DNA from: Maricaulis sp.
GTDB taxonomy: Bacteria > Pseudomonadota > Alphaproteobacteria > Caulobacterales > Maricaulaceae
Length of the DNA: 34,306 nt
Assembly: GCA_002692855.1 (NCBI GenBank)
Contig: NZMJ01000116.1
Coordinates: forward strand, 1 to 34,306
Direction of reading: 5' to 3'
Both the position numbers and the translations under genes were made by a program. Below, one piece after another: positions 8,792 to 17,755 of this stretch (position 1 is its first letter; the number at the start of each line of letters is the position of its first letter). The notes under the pieces are model-generated. The model worked only from the letters and a program-made list of their open reading frames with translations, did no database searches and was not told the origin of the DNA.

Positions 8792-10063
8792 CTAGCGCCG
8801 ATAGGCGAACGGAGTTGTGTCTTCAAGGTCGCGATAGCGTTGAGCCAATCGCGTCTGACGGGATTCCATCTCGGTTTCCTCGCCATCAATGAAGACATGC
8901 GTCGGAGCGCTCATCACCTCGAGCGGGTCTCCATCCCAAACAACCACATCAGCCGCATAGCCCGGTGCCAGTGCGCCATAACGATCACCGACGCCATAGA
9001 TCTCGGCGGGGGTCGATGTGATGGCCCGGAAGGCATCATCCCACGGAACGCCATGTGCGACGGCATTGCCGGCATGTTGGGGAAGCAGACGGGCGTTGAA
9101 ATATCCGTCTGCGCTCTCGGTGGTGTACGCGACCGTCACACCCGCCCCGTTCAGCCGCTGCGCAGCCGCGAGCGTCGAGCCGAGCGAGTCGAACGAAGAG
9201 GGAAGGTTGCGCAGTGGGTCGAGGAGAACCGGGATGTTCGCATCAGCGAGCTGGCTGGCGACCATCCAGGCTTCCGCGCCGCCCTGGATGATCACGCGAA
9301 CCGGCGCATGGTCTTGTGAAAACCGGATGGCCCGCAGGATGTCGCTCGCGCGGTCGACATTTACGACCAGCGGAATGCGGCCCCGCGTGACGTCCACCAG
9401 GGCTGCGGCGTCCATACGGCTGATCACGTCGCCTTCCGATCCGCCCGAATACCGGCCGGGATAGGCGCGCGCGTCGCCAAACGCCGCTTCGAGGAACAGC
9501 CATGCTGCCTCGCGCGATCCGCCCGCCGTTGCTGCGCCAGACTGGCTCAGATCGGCGAACATGAAGGCCCGGGGCTGGAAGACGGAGTCGTAGTCGCCAG
9601 TCGCGTCGGCCAACGCACCGCGTCCGCCGAAGATTTCCTCGCCGGTGGACGGGAAAATCGCAAATCGCGTGATGCCCTCGATCCGGTTGGTCGCGATATA
9701 GCTGCCATTGGGATTGAAGGCGTCTGTAACGTCGATCGCGGCAGAAAACCCGGTGTCTGCAGCCGCGGAATCATTCGCGGAGTCCTCGAGTGCGACTTCG
9801 ACGAGGCCGAGCTGGGTGAGGGGCGCGAAAATCCCGGGCGTGATCCATCCACCATCGGCGTCGACGGTTTCGGCACCTTCGGGGACATCGACGTCCGCAC
9901 CGACCGCGACAATCACGCCGTCACGCATCAGAACCGTGCCGTTTTCGATTACACCACTGCCGGTGTTGGTGATCACCCGGCCATTGGTCACGGCGAAATC
10001 CTGTGCCGCAGCCGGCGCGGCGGCGGCGAAGCCAAGGGCGAGAAGAGAAAGAAGGCGTTGCAT
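8792..10063 (-). CDS. Exported amidohydrolase-like protein lacking metal ligands
   Basis: 423 residues with a clear signal peptide (1-20, ending APAAAQ). The overall plan is that of imidazolonepropionase-like amidohydrolases: small N-terminal beta domain (VTNGRVITNTGSG, VIENGTVLMRDG), TIM-barrel body, and returning beta domain (GALAPGYAADVVVWDGDPLE). However, the HxH metal motif expected after the WITPG strand is replaced by FAPLTQLG. The later ligand positions are also changed, with VNVDRASDI and VIIQGGAEAW where His residues would stand, and no final HSDD. It is probably catalytically inactive. The ATG overlaps the stop of the upstream amidohydrolase gene by one base (TGATG), so the two are translationally coupled and may form a complex. 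The substrate is unknown. Confidence 0.88.
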   Translation of the reverse strand: MQRLLSLLALGFAAAAPAAAQDFAVTNGRVITNTGSGVIENGTVLMRDGVIVAVGADVDVPEGAETVDADGGWITPGIFAPLTQLGLVEVALEDSANDSAAADTGFSAAIDVTDAFNPNGSYIATNRIEGITRFAIFPSTGEEIFGGRGALADATGDYDSVFQPRAFMFADLSQSGAATAGGSREAAWLFLEAAFGDARAYPGRYSGGSEGDVISRMDAAALVDVTRGRIPLVVNVDRASDILRAIRFSQDHAPVRVIIQGGAEAWMVASQLADANIPVLLDPLRNLPSSFDSLGSTLAAAQRLNGAGVTVAYTTESADGYFNARLLPQHAGNAVAHGVPWDDAFRAITSTPAEIYGVGDRYGALAPGYAADVVVWDGDPLEVMSAPTHVFIDGEETEMESRQTRLAQRYRDLEDTTPFAYRR

Positions 10064-11526
10064 CAGTCGTCTCCTTCACCGGGCTGGCCGACATCAAAAT
10101 CGCTGATCGGCTGGTGATCGGGGTTGCTGCGGTCAAACAGGAGGGCACCGTCGATGAATACCTGGTCGGCGACGGTGTAGGTCGAATAGGGATTGCCCGA
10201 CCAGATCACGATATCGGCACGCTTGCCGGCTTCGAGTGATCCGGTTTCCTCGAAAATACCAAGCGCGCGCGCCGGGTTCGAAGACAACCACGACCAGGCG
10301 TCCTCATCAGAGATGTCGAGGCCCAGCCGGCGTCCATCCGAAAGCGCCTTCGCGACCTCCTGGTTCAAACGCTGGATGCCTGAGGCATCATCGGAATGGA
10401 TCATCGCGCAGGCCCCGGCATTGTGGAGCAGCGGGAGATTTTCGCGGATGGAATCGTAGGCTTCCATCTTGAAGCCGCCCCAGTCCGCCCACACGGCTGC
10501 GCAAATGTCATTGTCTCGCAGCAGATCGGCCACCTGGTAGGCCTCGACCCCGTGGTGGAAGGTCGTCACCTGGTAGTCGAACTCGTGCATCATATCGATG
10601 ACCTGCGCCATCTGGTCGTCGCGATAGCAATGCATCTGGATCAGGATTTCACCGTCGAGCACGCCCATCAGCGTGTCGAGTTCGAGGTCCTGCGTCGGCG
10701 GGCTTGCATCCTCGCCGGCCTCGGCCTCTTCCCAGTATTCATGCCAGCTGTCGCGGTAATCGCGCGCGCGGACCCAGGCAGCACGATATCCGGCCATATT
10801 GCCCATATCGGTGGCAGGCGAGGAACCGCGATTGCCGTAAACCCGCGACGGGTTTTCGCCGCACGCCATTTTCAACGTGTAGGGCGCGTCCGGGAATTTC
10901 ATGCCCTGGACGGTGCGCGATGGGACATTGCGCAAGGTCACGCCGCGACCGCCGAACAGGTTGCCCGAACCGGGCAGGGCGTGCAGCGTCGTGACGCCTC
11001 CTGCCAGAGCGCGCGCAAATCCGGGGTCCTGCGGCCAGACACTGTGTTCCGCCCAGACCTCGGCGGTGTTCGGCTGGGTCAGTTCATTGCCGTCGGAGTG
11101 GGCGCTGACGCCCGGTGACGGGTAAACGCCGAGATGGGAATGGATGTCGATGACGCCCGGCGTGACGAAACGGCCATCCGCGTCAATGCGGGTCGCGTCT
11201 TCGGGCACGTCCAGATCGGTACCGATCGCTGAAATCCGGCCATCGACGATCAGCACGCTGCCATTCTCGATGCGGCCGCCGACACCGTCGAAGATCGTCG
11301 CATTGGTGATCAGCGTCGTTTCGCTTGGCAGCGGCGCGTAGGTGGACGGATAGGGATTGGTATTGATCCGCACGATGTCGGAATCGCCACCGTCATCGTC
11401 GTTCGCTTCAACCGCCGCCGCTTCGGCTTCCGACTCGGTATCCGGCGCTTCGCCGCCCCGGTCACAAGCGGCCAGCGCCACGGTCGCAGCCATGATGGCC
11501 GTCCAGCGCGTCAAGTTCTTCAGCAT
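10063..11526 (-). CDS. Lipoprotein amidohydrolase, catalytically intact partner
   Basis: 487 residues from the ATG at 11526, chosen over an in-frame GTG at 11538 because a G-rich site (GGGGGTGGA) precedes the ATG by 8 bases. The signal ends in the lipobox LAAC with lipidated Cys21. Asp at +2 would favour inner-membrane retention under the E. coli Lol rule. An acidic Asp/Glu/Ala linker (~22-55) follows. The metal site is complete: HSH in VIDIHSHLG, then His in IQMHCYRDD, His in TFHHGVEAY, and Asp in MIHSDDASG. It is likely a metal-dependent hydrolase of cyclic amides or dipeptides at the cell envelope; the substrate cannot be told. It is coupled to the degenerate paralogue downstream by a one-base stop/start overlap. 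Confidence 0.9.
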   Translation of the reverse strand: MLKNLTRWTAIMAATVALAACDRGGEAPDTESEAEAAAVEANDDDGGDSDIVRINTNPYPSTYAPLPSETTLITNATIFDGVGGRIENGSVLIVDGRISAIGTDLDVPEDATRIDADGRFVTPGVIDIHSHLGVYPSPGVSAHSDGNELTQPNTAEVWAEHSVWPQDPGFARALAGGVTTLHALPGSGNLFGGRGVTLRNVPSRTVQGMKFPDAPYTLKMACGENPSRVYGNRGSSPATDMGNMAGYRAAWVRARDYRDSWHEYWEEAEAGEDASPPTQDLELDTLMGVLDGEILIQMHCYRDDQMAQVIDMMHEFDYQVTTFHHGVEAYQVADLLRDNDICAAVWADWGGFKMEAYDSIRENLPLLHNAGACAMIHSDDASGIQRLNQEVAKALSDGRRLGLDISDEDAWSWLSSNPARALGIFEETGSLEAGKRADIVIWSGNPYSTYTVADQVFIDGALLFDRSNPDHQPISDFDVGQPGEGDD

Positions 11527-11602
11527 GTTTGGTTCCACCCCCGCAAATATCGCGCACCGAACCCCAGCGCGGCGGCATTCAACACATGCTCGCGGGCATC
11601 CG

Positions 11603-13729
11603 TCAAACGTCGATCGACGCCCCGAAATCCGGAGCGTGGGTCTGGATGTAGTCGAAGCGAAGCTCCGGCTTCCGGCCCATCAGCGTTTCCACCAGCGCCT
11701 CGAAGGACGGGCGCGCGGCTTCGTCGAATGTGATGCGGGCCATTTGCCGGGTCGCCGGATCCATCGTGGTGGATTTCAGCTGCGGCGGCGTCATTTCACC
11801 CAGGCCCTTGAAGCGGCCCACTTCGACCTTGCCGGACTTGAAGACTTCGCGGGTCAGGCGTTCGCGGTGGGCGTCGTCCTTGGCATAGACGGTCTTGCCG
11901 CCCTGGCTGAGGCGGTAGAGCGGCGGCTGGGCCAGGAACAGGCGGCCCGACTGGATCAGGCCCGGCATCTCCCGGTAAAAGAAGGTGATCAACAGGGCTG
12001 CGATGTGCGCTCCGTCGACATCGGCGTCGGTCATGATCACGACGCGCTCGTACCGCAGGTCATCGAGACTGAAGCGGGCGCCGGTTCCGCAACCGAGCGC
12101 CAGCGTCAGGTCTGCGATTTCCTGGTTCGCCGCGATCTTGTCGAGACTGGCCGACGCGACGTTCAGGATCTTCCCGCGCAGCGGCAGGATTGCCTGGGTC
12201 TTCCGGTCGCGGGCCTGCTTGGCCGATCCGCCGGCGGAATCGCCCTCGACCAGGAATATCTCGGTGTTGTCGGACCCCGTGCGGCTGCAATCGGCCAGCT
12301 TGCCGGGCAGGCGCAGCCTGCGCGAAGCAGACTGGCGTTTGACCTGCTTTTCCTTGCGGCGTTTCAGGCGGTCTTCAGCGTGTTCGATACACCAGGCCAG
12401 AAGCCGTTCGGCCTCTTTTGGTGATCCGGCAAGCCAGTGATCGAACCGGTCCCGTACGGCGGTTTCGACCAGCCTGGTGGCTTCAGGCGTGGCCAACCGG
12501 TCCTTCGTCTGCCCCTGGAATTCGGGGTCATGGACGAAGACCGACACCAGCGCACCGGCCGTCCCGATGACGTCATCGGGCGTTATCAGGCCACCCTTCT
12601 TGACGCCCGACAATTCGGCATATGCACGCAGGCCCTTGGTCAGCGCGTTGCGGAGGCCCTGTTCATGCGTGCCGCCTTGCGGCGTCGGGACGGTGTTGCA
12701 ATAGGATTGAACGAAACCGTCTGCCTCGCCAAATCCGGTCGCAGACCAGGCAACAGCCCATTCCACTCCGCCGTGGCCTTCCTCGCGCTCGATCCGGCCA
12801 GTGAAGGCGTCTGTGGTGATCAGGGTGCGCTTTGCGGTCAACTCGCTCAGGCGGTCAGCCAGACCGCCGGGGAATGAAAACACGGCTTCGGCAGGTGTCT
12901 CCGTGCCTTCGACCAGGTCCGGTGCGCATTTCCAGCGGATCTCGACGCCCCGGCGCAGATACGCCTTGGACCGGGCCATCGCAAACAGGCGGGCCGGGCG
13001 GAAGCGGGACTTCTCGCCGAAGATCTGGGTATCGGGAACGAAGCGCAAAGAAGTACCGCGGCGGTTCGGGGTCGGTCCCACGGTTTCAAGCGGTCCCAGC
13101 GGCAAGCCGCGCGAATAATGTTGGGCGTAAAGCGTCTTTTCGCGCGCAACTTCGACATCGAGTGCGCTGGACAATGCATTCACGACCGAGATGCCCACAC
13201 CGTGCAGGCCGCCGGACGTCTTGTAGGCCTTGTCAGAAAACTTTCCGCCCGCATGCAATGTCGTCAGAACGATTTCGAGCGCCGACTTGTCGGGAAATTT
13301 GGGGTGCGGATCGACCGGGATGCCGCGGCCATTGTCGATCACGGTCACCGAGTTGTCTGCGTCAAGGCGGATCTCGATCCGGTCGGCCCATCCGGCCACG
13401 GCCTCGTCCATCGAATTGTCGAGGATCTCGGCGAACAAGTGGTGCAAGGCGCGCTCGTCCGTACCGCCGATATACATGCCGGGCCGGCGGCGAACGGCTT
13501 CGAGTCCCTCGAGGACTTCAATTTGCGCGGCGTCATACCCACCGCCTGATTGACCTGTTGGCGCGGGGCTTTCCGTCTTGGAGGGCGCTTCAATGGGGGT
13601 GGACTTCGCGGGCGGAGCGGACGCTGGCTTTGCCGCAGACGCAGGCTGAGCGAGCGTCTCCGGCTTCGTATCGGCCTTGGGCTGCGACGGCGCGGAAAAG
13701 AGGTCGTTTTGCGATTCGGGTCGGCTCAT
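11603..13729 (-). CDS. parE: ParE, DNA topoisomerase IV subunit B
   Basis: 708 residues. The ATPase subunit of topoisomerase IV, which decatenates daughter chromosomes together with ParC. GHKL ATPase motifs: E101-I-L-D-N105, D132-N-G-R-G-I-P, and GGLHGVG. TOPRIM motifs: EGDSAGGSAKQ with E495, the PLRGKILNV region, and DADVDGAH with D568, D570 and D572. It ends in a short C-terminal domain, as ParE does, without the GyrB insertion. An N-terminal extension of about 65 residues rich in Ala, Pro, Ser and Lys precedes the ATPase core; an alternative later start would remove it, but no strong ribosome site decides this. The distance to the transglycosylase gene upstream is 38 bases. Confidence 0.93.
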   Translation of the reverse strand: MSRPESQNDLFSAPSQPKADTKPETLAQPASAAKPASAPPAKSTPIEAPSKTESPAPTGQSGGGYDAAQIEVLEGLEAVRRRPGMYIGGTDERALHHLFAEILDNSMDEAVAGWADRIEIRLDADNSVTVIDNGRGIPVDPHPKFPDKSALEIVLTTLHAGGKFSDKAYKTSGGLHGVGISVVNALSSALDVEVAREKTLYAQHYSRGLPLGPLETVGPTPNRRGTSLRFVPDTQIFGEKSRFRPARLFAMARSKAYLRRGVEIRWKCAPDLVEGTETPAEAVFSFPGGLADRLSELTAKRTLITTDAFTGRIEREEGHGGVEWAVAWSATGFGEADGFVQSYCNTVPTPQGGTHEQGLRNALTKGLRAYAELSGVKKGGLITPDDVIGTAGALVSVFVHDPEFQGQTKDRLATPEATRLVETAVRDRFDHWLAGSPKEAERLLAWCIEHAEDRLKRRKEKQVKRQSASRRLRLPGKLADCSRTGSDNTEIFLVEGDSAGGSAKQARDRKTQAILPLRGKILNVASASLDKIAANQEIADLTLALGCGTGARFSLDDLRYERVVIMTDADVDGAHIAALLITFFYREMPGLIQSGRLFLAQPPLYRLSQGGKTVYAKDDAHRERLTREVFKSGKVEVGRFKGLGEMTPPQLKSTTMDPATRQMARITFDEAARPSFEALVETLMGRKPELRFDYIQTHAPDFGASIDV

Positions 13730-13767
13730 ACCCTAGTCATGCCAGACTCGCGCGCCTGTGTGCAGCC

Positions 13768-14376
13768 TTACAGCAGCCAGAAACGTCCGCGATTGAGCCG
13801 GCTTTCGCAGCCGTCGAGCTGGCCTTGATAGCGGGTTGCGTCCCGGGCCACATCTTCGGCCACGCGCATCAACCACCCCTTGGAGCGGTAGCTGCCATTG
13901 TTATAGCCGGTGTGGCCTTCGTGATAGGCGAGGTAGAGCGCCCTTGCATCGTCATGGCGAATGCCTGAAAGGCGCCCGCTCATCTGGCCGTACCAGCCGA
14001 TGAAGTCGACCGCATCGCCGAAATCATCCCGGTCGGCGCCGCGATTGCCCGTTTGGTCGCGATACCAGTCCCAGGTCCCGTCGAGCGCCTGGGCATAGCC
14101 ATAAGCCGAGCTGGGACGGGGGCCGGGGATAATGCCGAGGAGCCGCGTCCGGGCCGGCCGGGCATGAGCGTTGAAGCTGGATTCGCGTTTCAGGATTGCG
14201 AGTTGAACAGCGGGCGGAATACCCCAGCGGCGTTCGCTTCGCCGCAGATCCCGCCACCAGGACCGATTGTCCTCCAGGATCAGGCAGGCATCCTCGACCT
14301 GGTCGGGGCGGTAATGCCCGCAAGCCGACACGAGTGTCGCGATCGCGCAAAAAAGAGGCAGGACTGCGTGGCGCAT
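13768..14376 (-). CDS. Lipoprotein lytic transglycosylase (SLT family)
   Basis: 202 residues. The signal peptide ends in lipobox VSAC with Cys19 and Gly at +2, predicting an outer-membrane lipoprotein facing the periplasm. The catalytic Glu65 lies in the family motif ESSF (65-68) after AVQLAILKR. YGYAQAL and YLAYHEG match later SLT motifs, which supports cleavage of peptidoglycan glycan strands to 1,6-anhydro products. The start ATG is required because the signal peptide begins there. AAGAGG lies 6 bases upstream, but this ribosome site and the start codon are buried in a 12-bp hairpin with a U-run (14349-14388) that looks like the terminator of the autotransporter gene. Expression may therefore depend on read-through, processing or an internal promoter. 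Confidence 0.85.
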   Translation of the reverse strand: MRHAVLPLFCAIATLVSACGHYRPDQVEDACLILEDNRSWWRDLRRSERRWGIPPAVQLAILKRESSFNAHARPARTRLLGIIPGPRPSSAYGYAQALDGTWDWYRDQTGNRGADRDDFGDAVDFIGWYGQMSGRLSGIRHDDARALYLAYHEGHTGYNNGSYRSKGWLMRVAEDVARDATRYQGQLDGCESRLNRGRFWLL

Positions 14377-14388
14377 GTCCTGCCTCTT
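14349..14388 (-). terminator. Intrinsic terminator overlapping the start of the transglycosylase gene
   Basis: On the minus strand, AAGAGGCAGGAC (14388-14377) pairs perfectly with GTCCTGCCTCTT (14364-14353) across a 12-base loop that can itself fold as TGCG/CGCA. A run of six T (14354-14349) follows, two of them within the stem end. This is a textbook rho-independent terminator, 36 bases beyond the autotransporter stop. The loop begins with the ATG of the lipoprotein gene, the 5' arm contains its Shine-Dalgarno, and the 3' arm is its codons 5-8. Confidence 0.85.
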
Positions 14389-14424
14389 GCCCTGAACAGG
14401 GTTAATTGCGGGTAAGCGTCCCGA

Positions 14425-17400
14425 CTAGAACACGATGCGGAACAACAGGCGCATGGTGTGCCGCGTGAAGCCGTCGCGCAGGTCCGCATCGTAGTCGAGG
14501 GAGAATGTCGAGTAATCCGAACCTGCCTGGATGGCGAAGCCGACAATCCCGCCGCTGCCCGGAAGATCCGGGGCCTGGAACGAGAAGGGTGTGTTGTAGC
14601 CCACGAACATGGCGTTCGTTTCAGAGCTCGAGCCGCCAATGTCGCTGCGGTAGCCAACGCGGAACTGGGGTTCCCACCAGCTGTCGGCACCGCCGAAGCG
14701 GCGACCCACGGTGAAGCTTGCTGTCGAGGCAAAGGTGGTGCTGGTGCGATCTTCGACCGCCAGGTCGATACCCGCGCCACCGCCAGTTTCGGTATAGGCC
14801 TGTTCGTAGATGCTGAGGTAATCGACCGACAGGGACGGACGTGCGTACCAGTCGCCCATCATGTAATCACGGCCGAACCGGGCAGACGCCGAATAGTGCC
14901 AGCCGGTCCACTCGGCAGTGGCCGATTCATCAAAGGATCCAATGACGACGCGGCGCTCGGCTTCAAACCGGTTGACGCCGGCACTCGTGTAGAACTCGCC
15001 GCCGAAGGCACCGAAATCGATACCGCCATAGGCCCCGAGCTGGGCGGTGAGGGCGGTCATCGGCTTGTCGAAACCATCCGATTCCGAAATGTCGCTTGCG
15101 GCGCCGGCCATGTTCACACCGACCGCGTAGAACGGGCCGAACGGACGATCAACGCCCATGGCCAGGCCGAAGCCATGACCGCGATAGCCCGGACCAAAGG
15201 CATTGGCCGAGCGATCAGCGAAATAGGCAAATTCCTGTGCCCAGATACCGCCGGTATTGCGCGGGCTGCGACGGGCGGCATCAAGTCGGCCCGATACGGC
15301 ACCCAGTGCACTGTCATTGCTGGCCATGGCGAACTGGATCGCGCTGGCAGAGTACTCAGGCATCAGCTGATTGTAGGCAGAGTAGAACTCCGCGGCCGTG
15401 GTCAGAGCCGCGAAGGCCGCGCCGAGCGACGCACGATCAGACCATGTCTGGAACGCCGTATTGTAGGCCACGGCCTGGTTGGCATGCATGCCAAGCTCGT
15501 CCGCAGTCTTGCGGCGCAGCGTCAGGACCAGCGTGTTCGGATCGGCCGTGTCCCGCGTCAGGGTCGAAGCGTAGAGGTAGGGCGCGTCGGTGTTCTCGAG
15601 CGAGGTCAGCGCTTCGTCGATCACCAGGCTGTTCGCCTGAAGCACGACATAGCTGGCACCTTCGCCGATCAGATTGGCGAGCGAGGCCGTCACGCGTGAA
15701 CCGGTTTCGAACGTCACGGTGCCGCTGGCGCGGATCAGGGGTTCGTTCTCGGGAGCGGTGTCGACGCGGAAGATCAGGCGCGAGCCATCCTGGAAACGGG
15801 CTTCGCGAATGTTCGCCGTGCTGGTGTTCAACACTTCAAGCGAGCCGCCATCCGCGACAATCGAGAGATCATTGTCGGCGTCATGGAGCGACGACGAAAC
15901 CGCACCCGACCCGGAAATGAGGAGTTGATCAGCACCTGTGCCGAAATAGAGATCGCCACGGATAAAGCCGGCCGAAATGTCGATCACATCATCGGCCGAG
16001 CCCAGCATGATGTCGCCGCGCACGCCGACCTGGCCATTGTCTACCTGACCCTCGCCCAGCATCTGGCGGAAGGTGACAGTCTCGGTAGCGGCCGAAAGGT
16101 CGATGGCCACGGCGACCGCCTGTTCGGCGGGCTGATCAGCGTTTCCGTTCAGGACCGAGCCATCTGTACCGCGGAGCAGGGCACTGATGGCGCCCGTATT
16201 CTCAATCAGGCGCAGCGTGTCGGAGCGGTCAGTGATCGAAATGGCGCTGCCGCCTCCGGTCGCCTGGGCCAGCATGACGCCTGAATTGCGCAGCGTCGGC
16301 ATGACCGCGCCGGCCTCGATCATGATGATCCGAGCCGTGCCGCCGGGACCTTCGGAATTGGCATTGATCTGGAAGTCGTTCTGAACGAGCGCGACAATGG
16401 CCCCATCGCCAAGGACGATGGCGGTCGCGATCGCGCGGTAGGAGCTCGCGCGGATTGTCCCGGTATTGAGAAGGCCGCCTTCGACGGTGGTGGTGAAAAG
16501 GTCGCTGCCATTCCGCTGACCTTCAATGCGGACGGCTTGCGAATCGATGCCTTCAAACAGGCCGAATGCTGAAACCACGCCATCATTGACGAAGCCGAAA
16601 TCGAATACCGCATCCTGGTCCTGGCCCTCGAGCAGGTCGGCCGAAACGGATACGGGGCTGATGACGATGTTGCCGGGAGTTTCGCCCAAAGGCGGGGCAA
16701 TCCAGATCGCGGGCGCTTCGCCGCGCGTCGTGACGGTTGCACCGGTAATGTTGGCAACCGGGTCGCCGCCTGACAGGTAAATGCCCCCGCCGATGCTGGA
16801 TCCGATCTGGATGGCCGAGCCGCCCTGCGTCGTGTCGTCATCATCGAGAATGACGTTGTCGCCAGGCCGCGCAGCAACGCGATAGCCGGTTGAAGCAACA
16901 TTGCCCCTGATCAGGAACAAGCCGTCCACCATCTCGCCGACATGGATGCCGACTGAGTCCTCACCGGTCACGACGATATTGCCGGCCGTCAGGAGGTCAC
17001 CCGTCACGCGGGATCGCGACTCGATGCCGTAGGAAAAATCGCCGGTCATCGTGATCCGGCCATTGCTGACCAGGTTGCCATTGATTCCCGCGAGGTTCCG
17101 GATGCCGGCCGACCGGTTGCCGACGACGGTAATGCCGCCCGCAGCTGTGTTCGTTACATTGCCGTTGAACGGCGAATTGCCATCGATGAGGATACCAACC
17201 CGGTTGGTGCCCGTCGCAAGCGGCCCGTCGATATCGCCATCACCGTCCGTATCGACCGAACCATTGGTCTCGGTGAGGTTGATGCCGCCCGTGTTGGTCA
17301 GCCCGCCCGTGCGTCCGCCTTCGACAAGAATGCCGACGGCGTTGTCGGTGTTGGAGATTTCAATCCGGCCATTGTTGGTGACCGTGTTGTCAGAGTCGAG

Positions 17401-17607
17401 GACAACGGCCGGTCCCGGATTGCCCGAACTGAGAACCACGCGGCCATTTGTGCCGATGATGATGTTGTCGGGGTTGCCACCATTCGCGGTCGACGTGCGG
17501 ATCGGATCCGTCCGTTCGCCATCGACATTCGTGTCGGCCATGGCGGGTGCCACGGCGGCCAGAAAGGATGCGCTGATCGCGCTGGTCAGCAACAAACGGT
17601 TCCGCAT
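14425..17607 (-). CDS. Autotransporter (type Va) with beta-helix passenger
   Basis: 1060 residues. A Sec signal peptide spans 1-24 (ends APAMA). The passenger (~25-780) is Gly/Asn/Thr-rich, and in residues ~85-240 shows recurring units with GI followed by GxxxxxGxLxNxGxI patterns, as expected for a right-handed beta-helix. It includes one Asp-rich turn (DTDGDGDIDG) that may bind calcium. The last ~280 residues (from about NTGGIWAQEFAYFAD) form the outer-membrane beta-barrel, ending in the required terminal aromatic Phe (LLFRIVF). The passenger function is unknown; I see no protease or lipase active site. GAGG precedes the ATG. It is followed by a strong terminator and by the lipoprotein transglycosylase gene. 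Confidence 0.92.
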   Translation of the reverse strand: MRNRLLLTSAISASFLAAVAPAMADTNVDGERTDPIRTSTANGGNPDNIIIGTNGRVVLSSGNPGPAVVLDSDNTVTNNGRIEISNTDNAVGILVEGGRTGGLTNTGGINLTETNGSVDTDGDGDIDGPLATGTNRVGILIDGNSPFNGNVTNTAAGGITVVGNRSAGIRNLAGINGNLVSNGRITMTGDFSYGIESRSRVTGDLLTAGNIVVTGEDSVGIHVGEMVDGLFLIRGNVASTGYRVAARPGDNVILDDDDTTQGGSAIQIGSSIGGGIYLSGGDPVANITGATVTTRGEAPAIWIAPPLGETPGNIVISPVSVSADLLEGQDQDAVFDFGFVNDGVVSAFGLFEGIDSQAVRIEGQRNGSDLFTTTVEGGLLNTGTIRASSYRAIATAIVLGDGAIVALVQNDFQINANSEGPGGTARIIMIEAGAVMPTLRNSGVMLAQATGGGSAISITDRSDTLRLIENTGAISALLRGTDGSVLNGNADQPAEQAVAVAIDLSAATETVTFRQMLGEGQVDNGQVGVRGDIMLGSADDVIDISAGFIRGDLYFGTGADQLLISGSGAVSSSLHDADNDLSIVADGGSLEVLNTSTANIREARFQDGSRLIFRVDTAPENEPLIRASGTVTFETGSRVTASLANLIGEGASYVVLQANSLVIDEALTSLENTDAPYLYASTLTRDTADPNTLVLTLRRKTADELGMHANQAVAYNTAFQTWSDRASLGAAFAALTTAAEFYSAYNQLMPEYSASAIQFAMASNDSALGAVSGRLDAARRSPRNTGGIWAQEFAYFADRSANAFGPGYRGHGFGLAMGVDRPFGPFYAVGVNMAGAASDISESDGFDKPMTALTAQLGAYGGIDFGAFGGEFYTSAGVNRFEAERRVVIGSFDESATAEWTGWHYSASARFGRDYMMGDWYARPSLSVDYLSIYEQAYTETGGGAGIDLAVEDRTSTTFASTASFTVGRRFGGADSWWEPQFRVGYRSDIGGSSSETNAMFVGYNTPFSFQAPDLPGSGGIVGFAIQAGSDYSTFSLDYDADLRDGFTRHTMRLLFRIVF

Positions 17608-17706
17608 AACGCCTCACTCACGGTTAAATCGGCGACAGGACACACAATTCCAGCTGCGCTGTCTAGCCGACTGCACCGTTCGCGTCGAGCGATGCTGCAT
17701 ATGAAT

Positions 17707-17731
17707 GCGGCCCGGCGAGGTGCCGGGCCGC
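17707..17731 (-). terminator. Probable glnA terminator hairpin
   Basis: GCGGCCCGGC (17707-17716) and GCCGGGCCGC (17722-17731) make a perfect 10-bp GC-rich stem with a 5-base loop, 24 bases past the glnA stop on the minus strand. The sequence after it (ATTCAT) is only weakly T-rich. The remaining ~100 bases to the autotransporter start must hold that gene's promoter; I could not pick out convincing -35/-10 boxes. Confidence 0.65.
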
Positions 17732-17755
17732 TGGATGGAACGCCGATCTGGCAGG

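Noticed and set aside
14458-15699. 413-codon plus-strand frame inside the autotransporter
   Set aside because: Composition is that of a reverse-strand shadow, and the sense strand encodes the beta-barrel with a proper terminal Phe.
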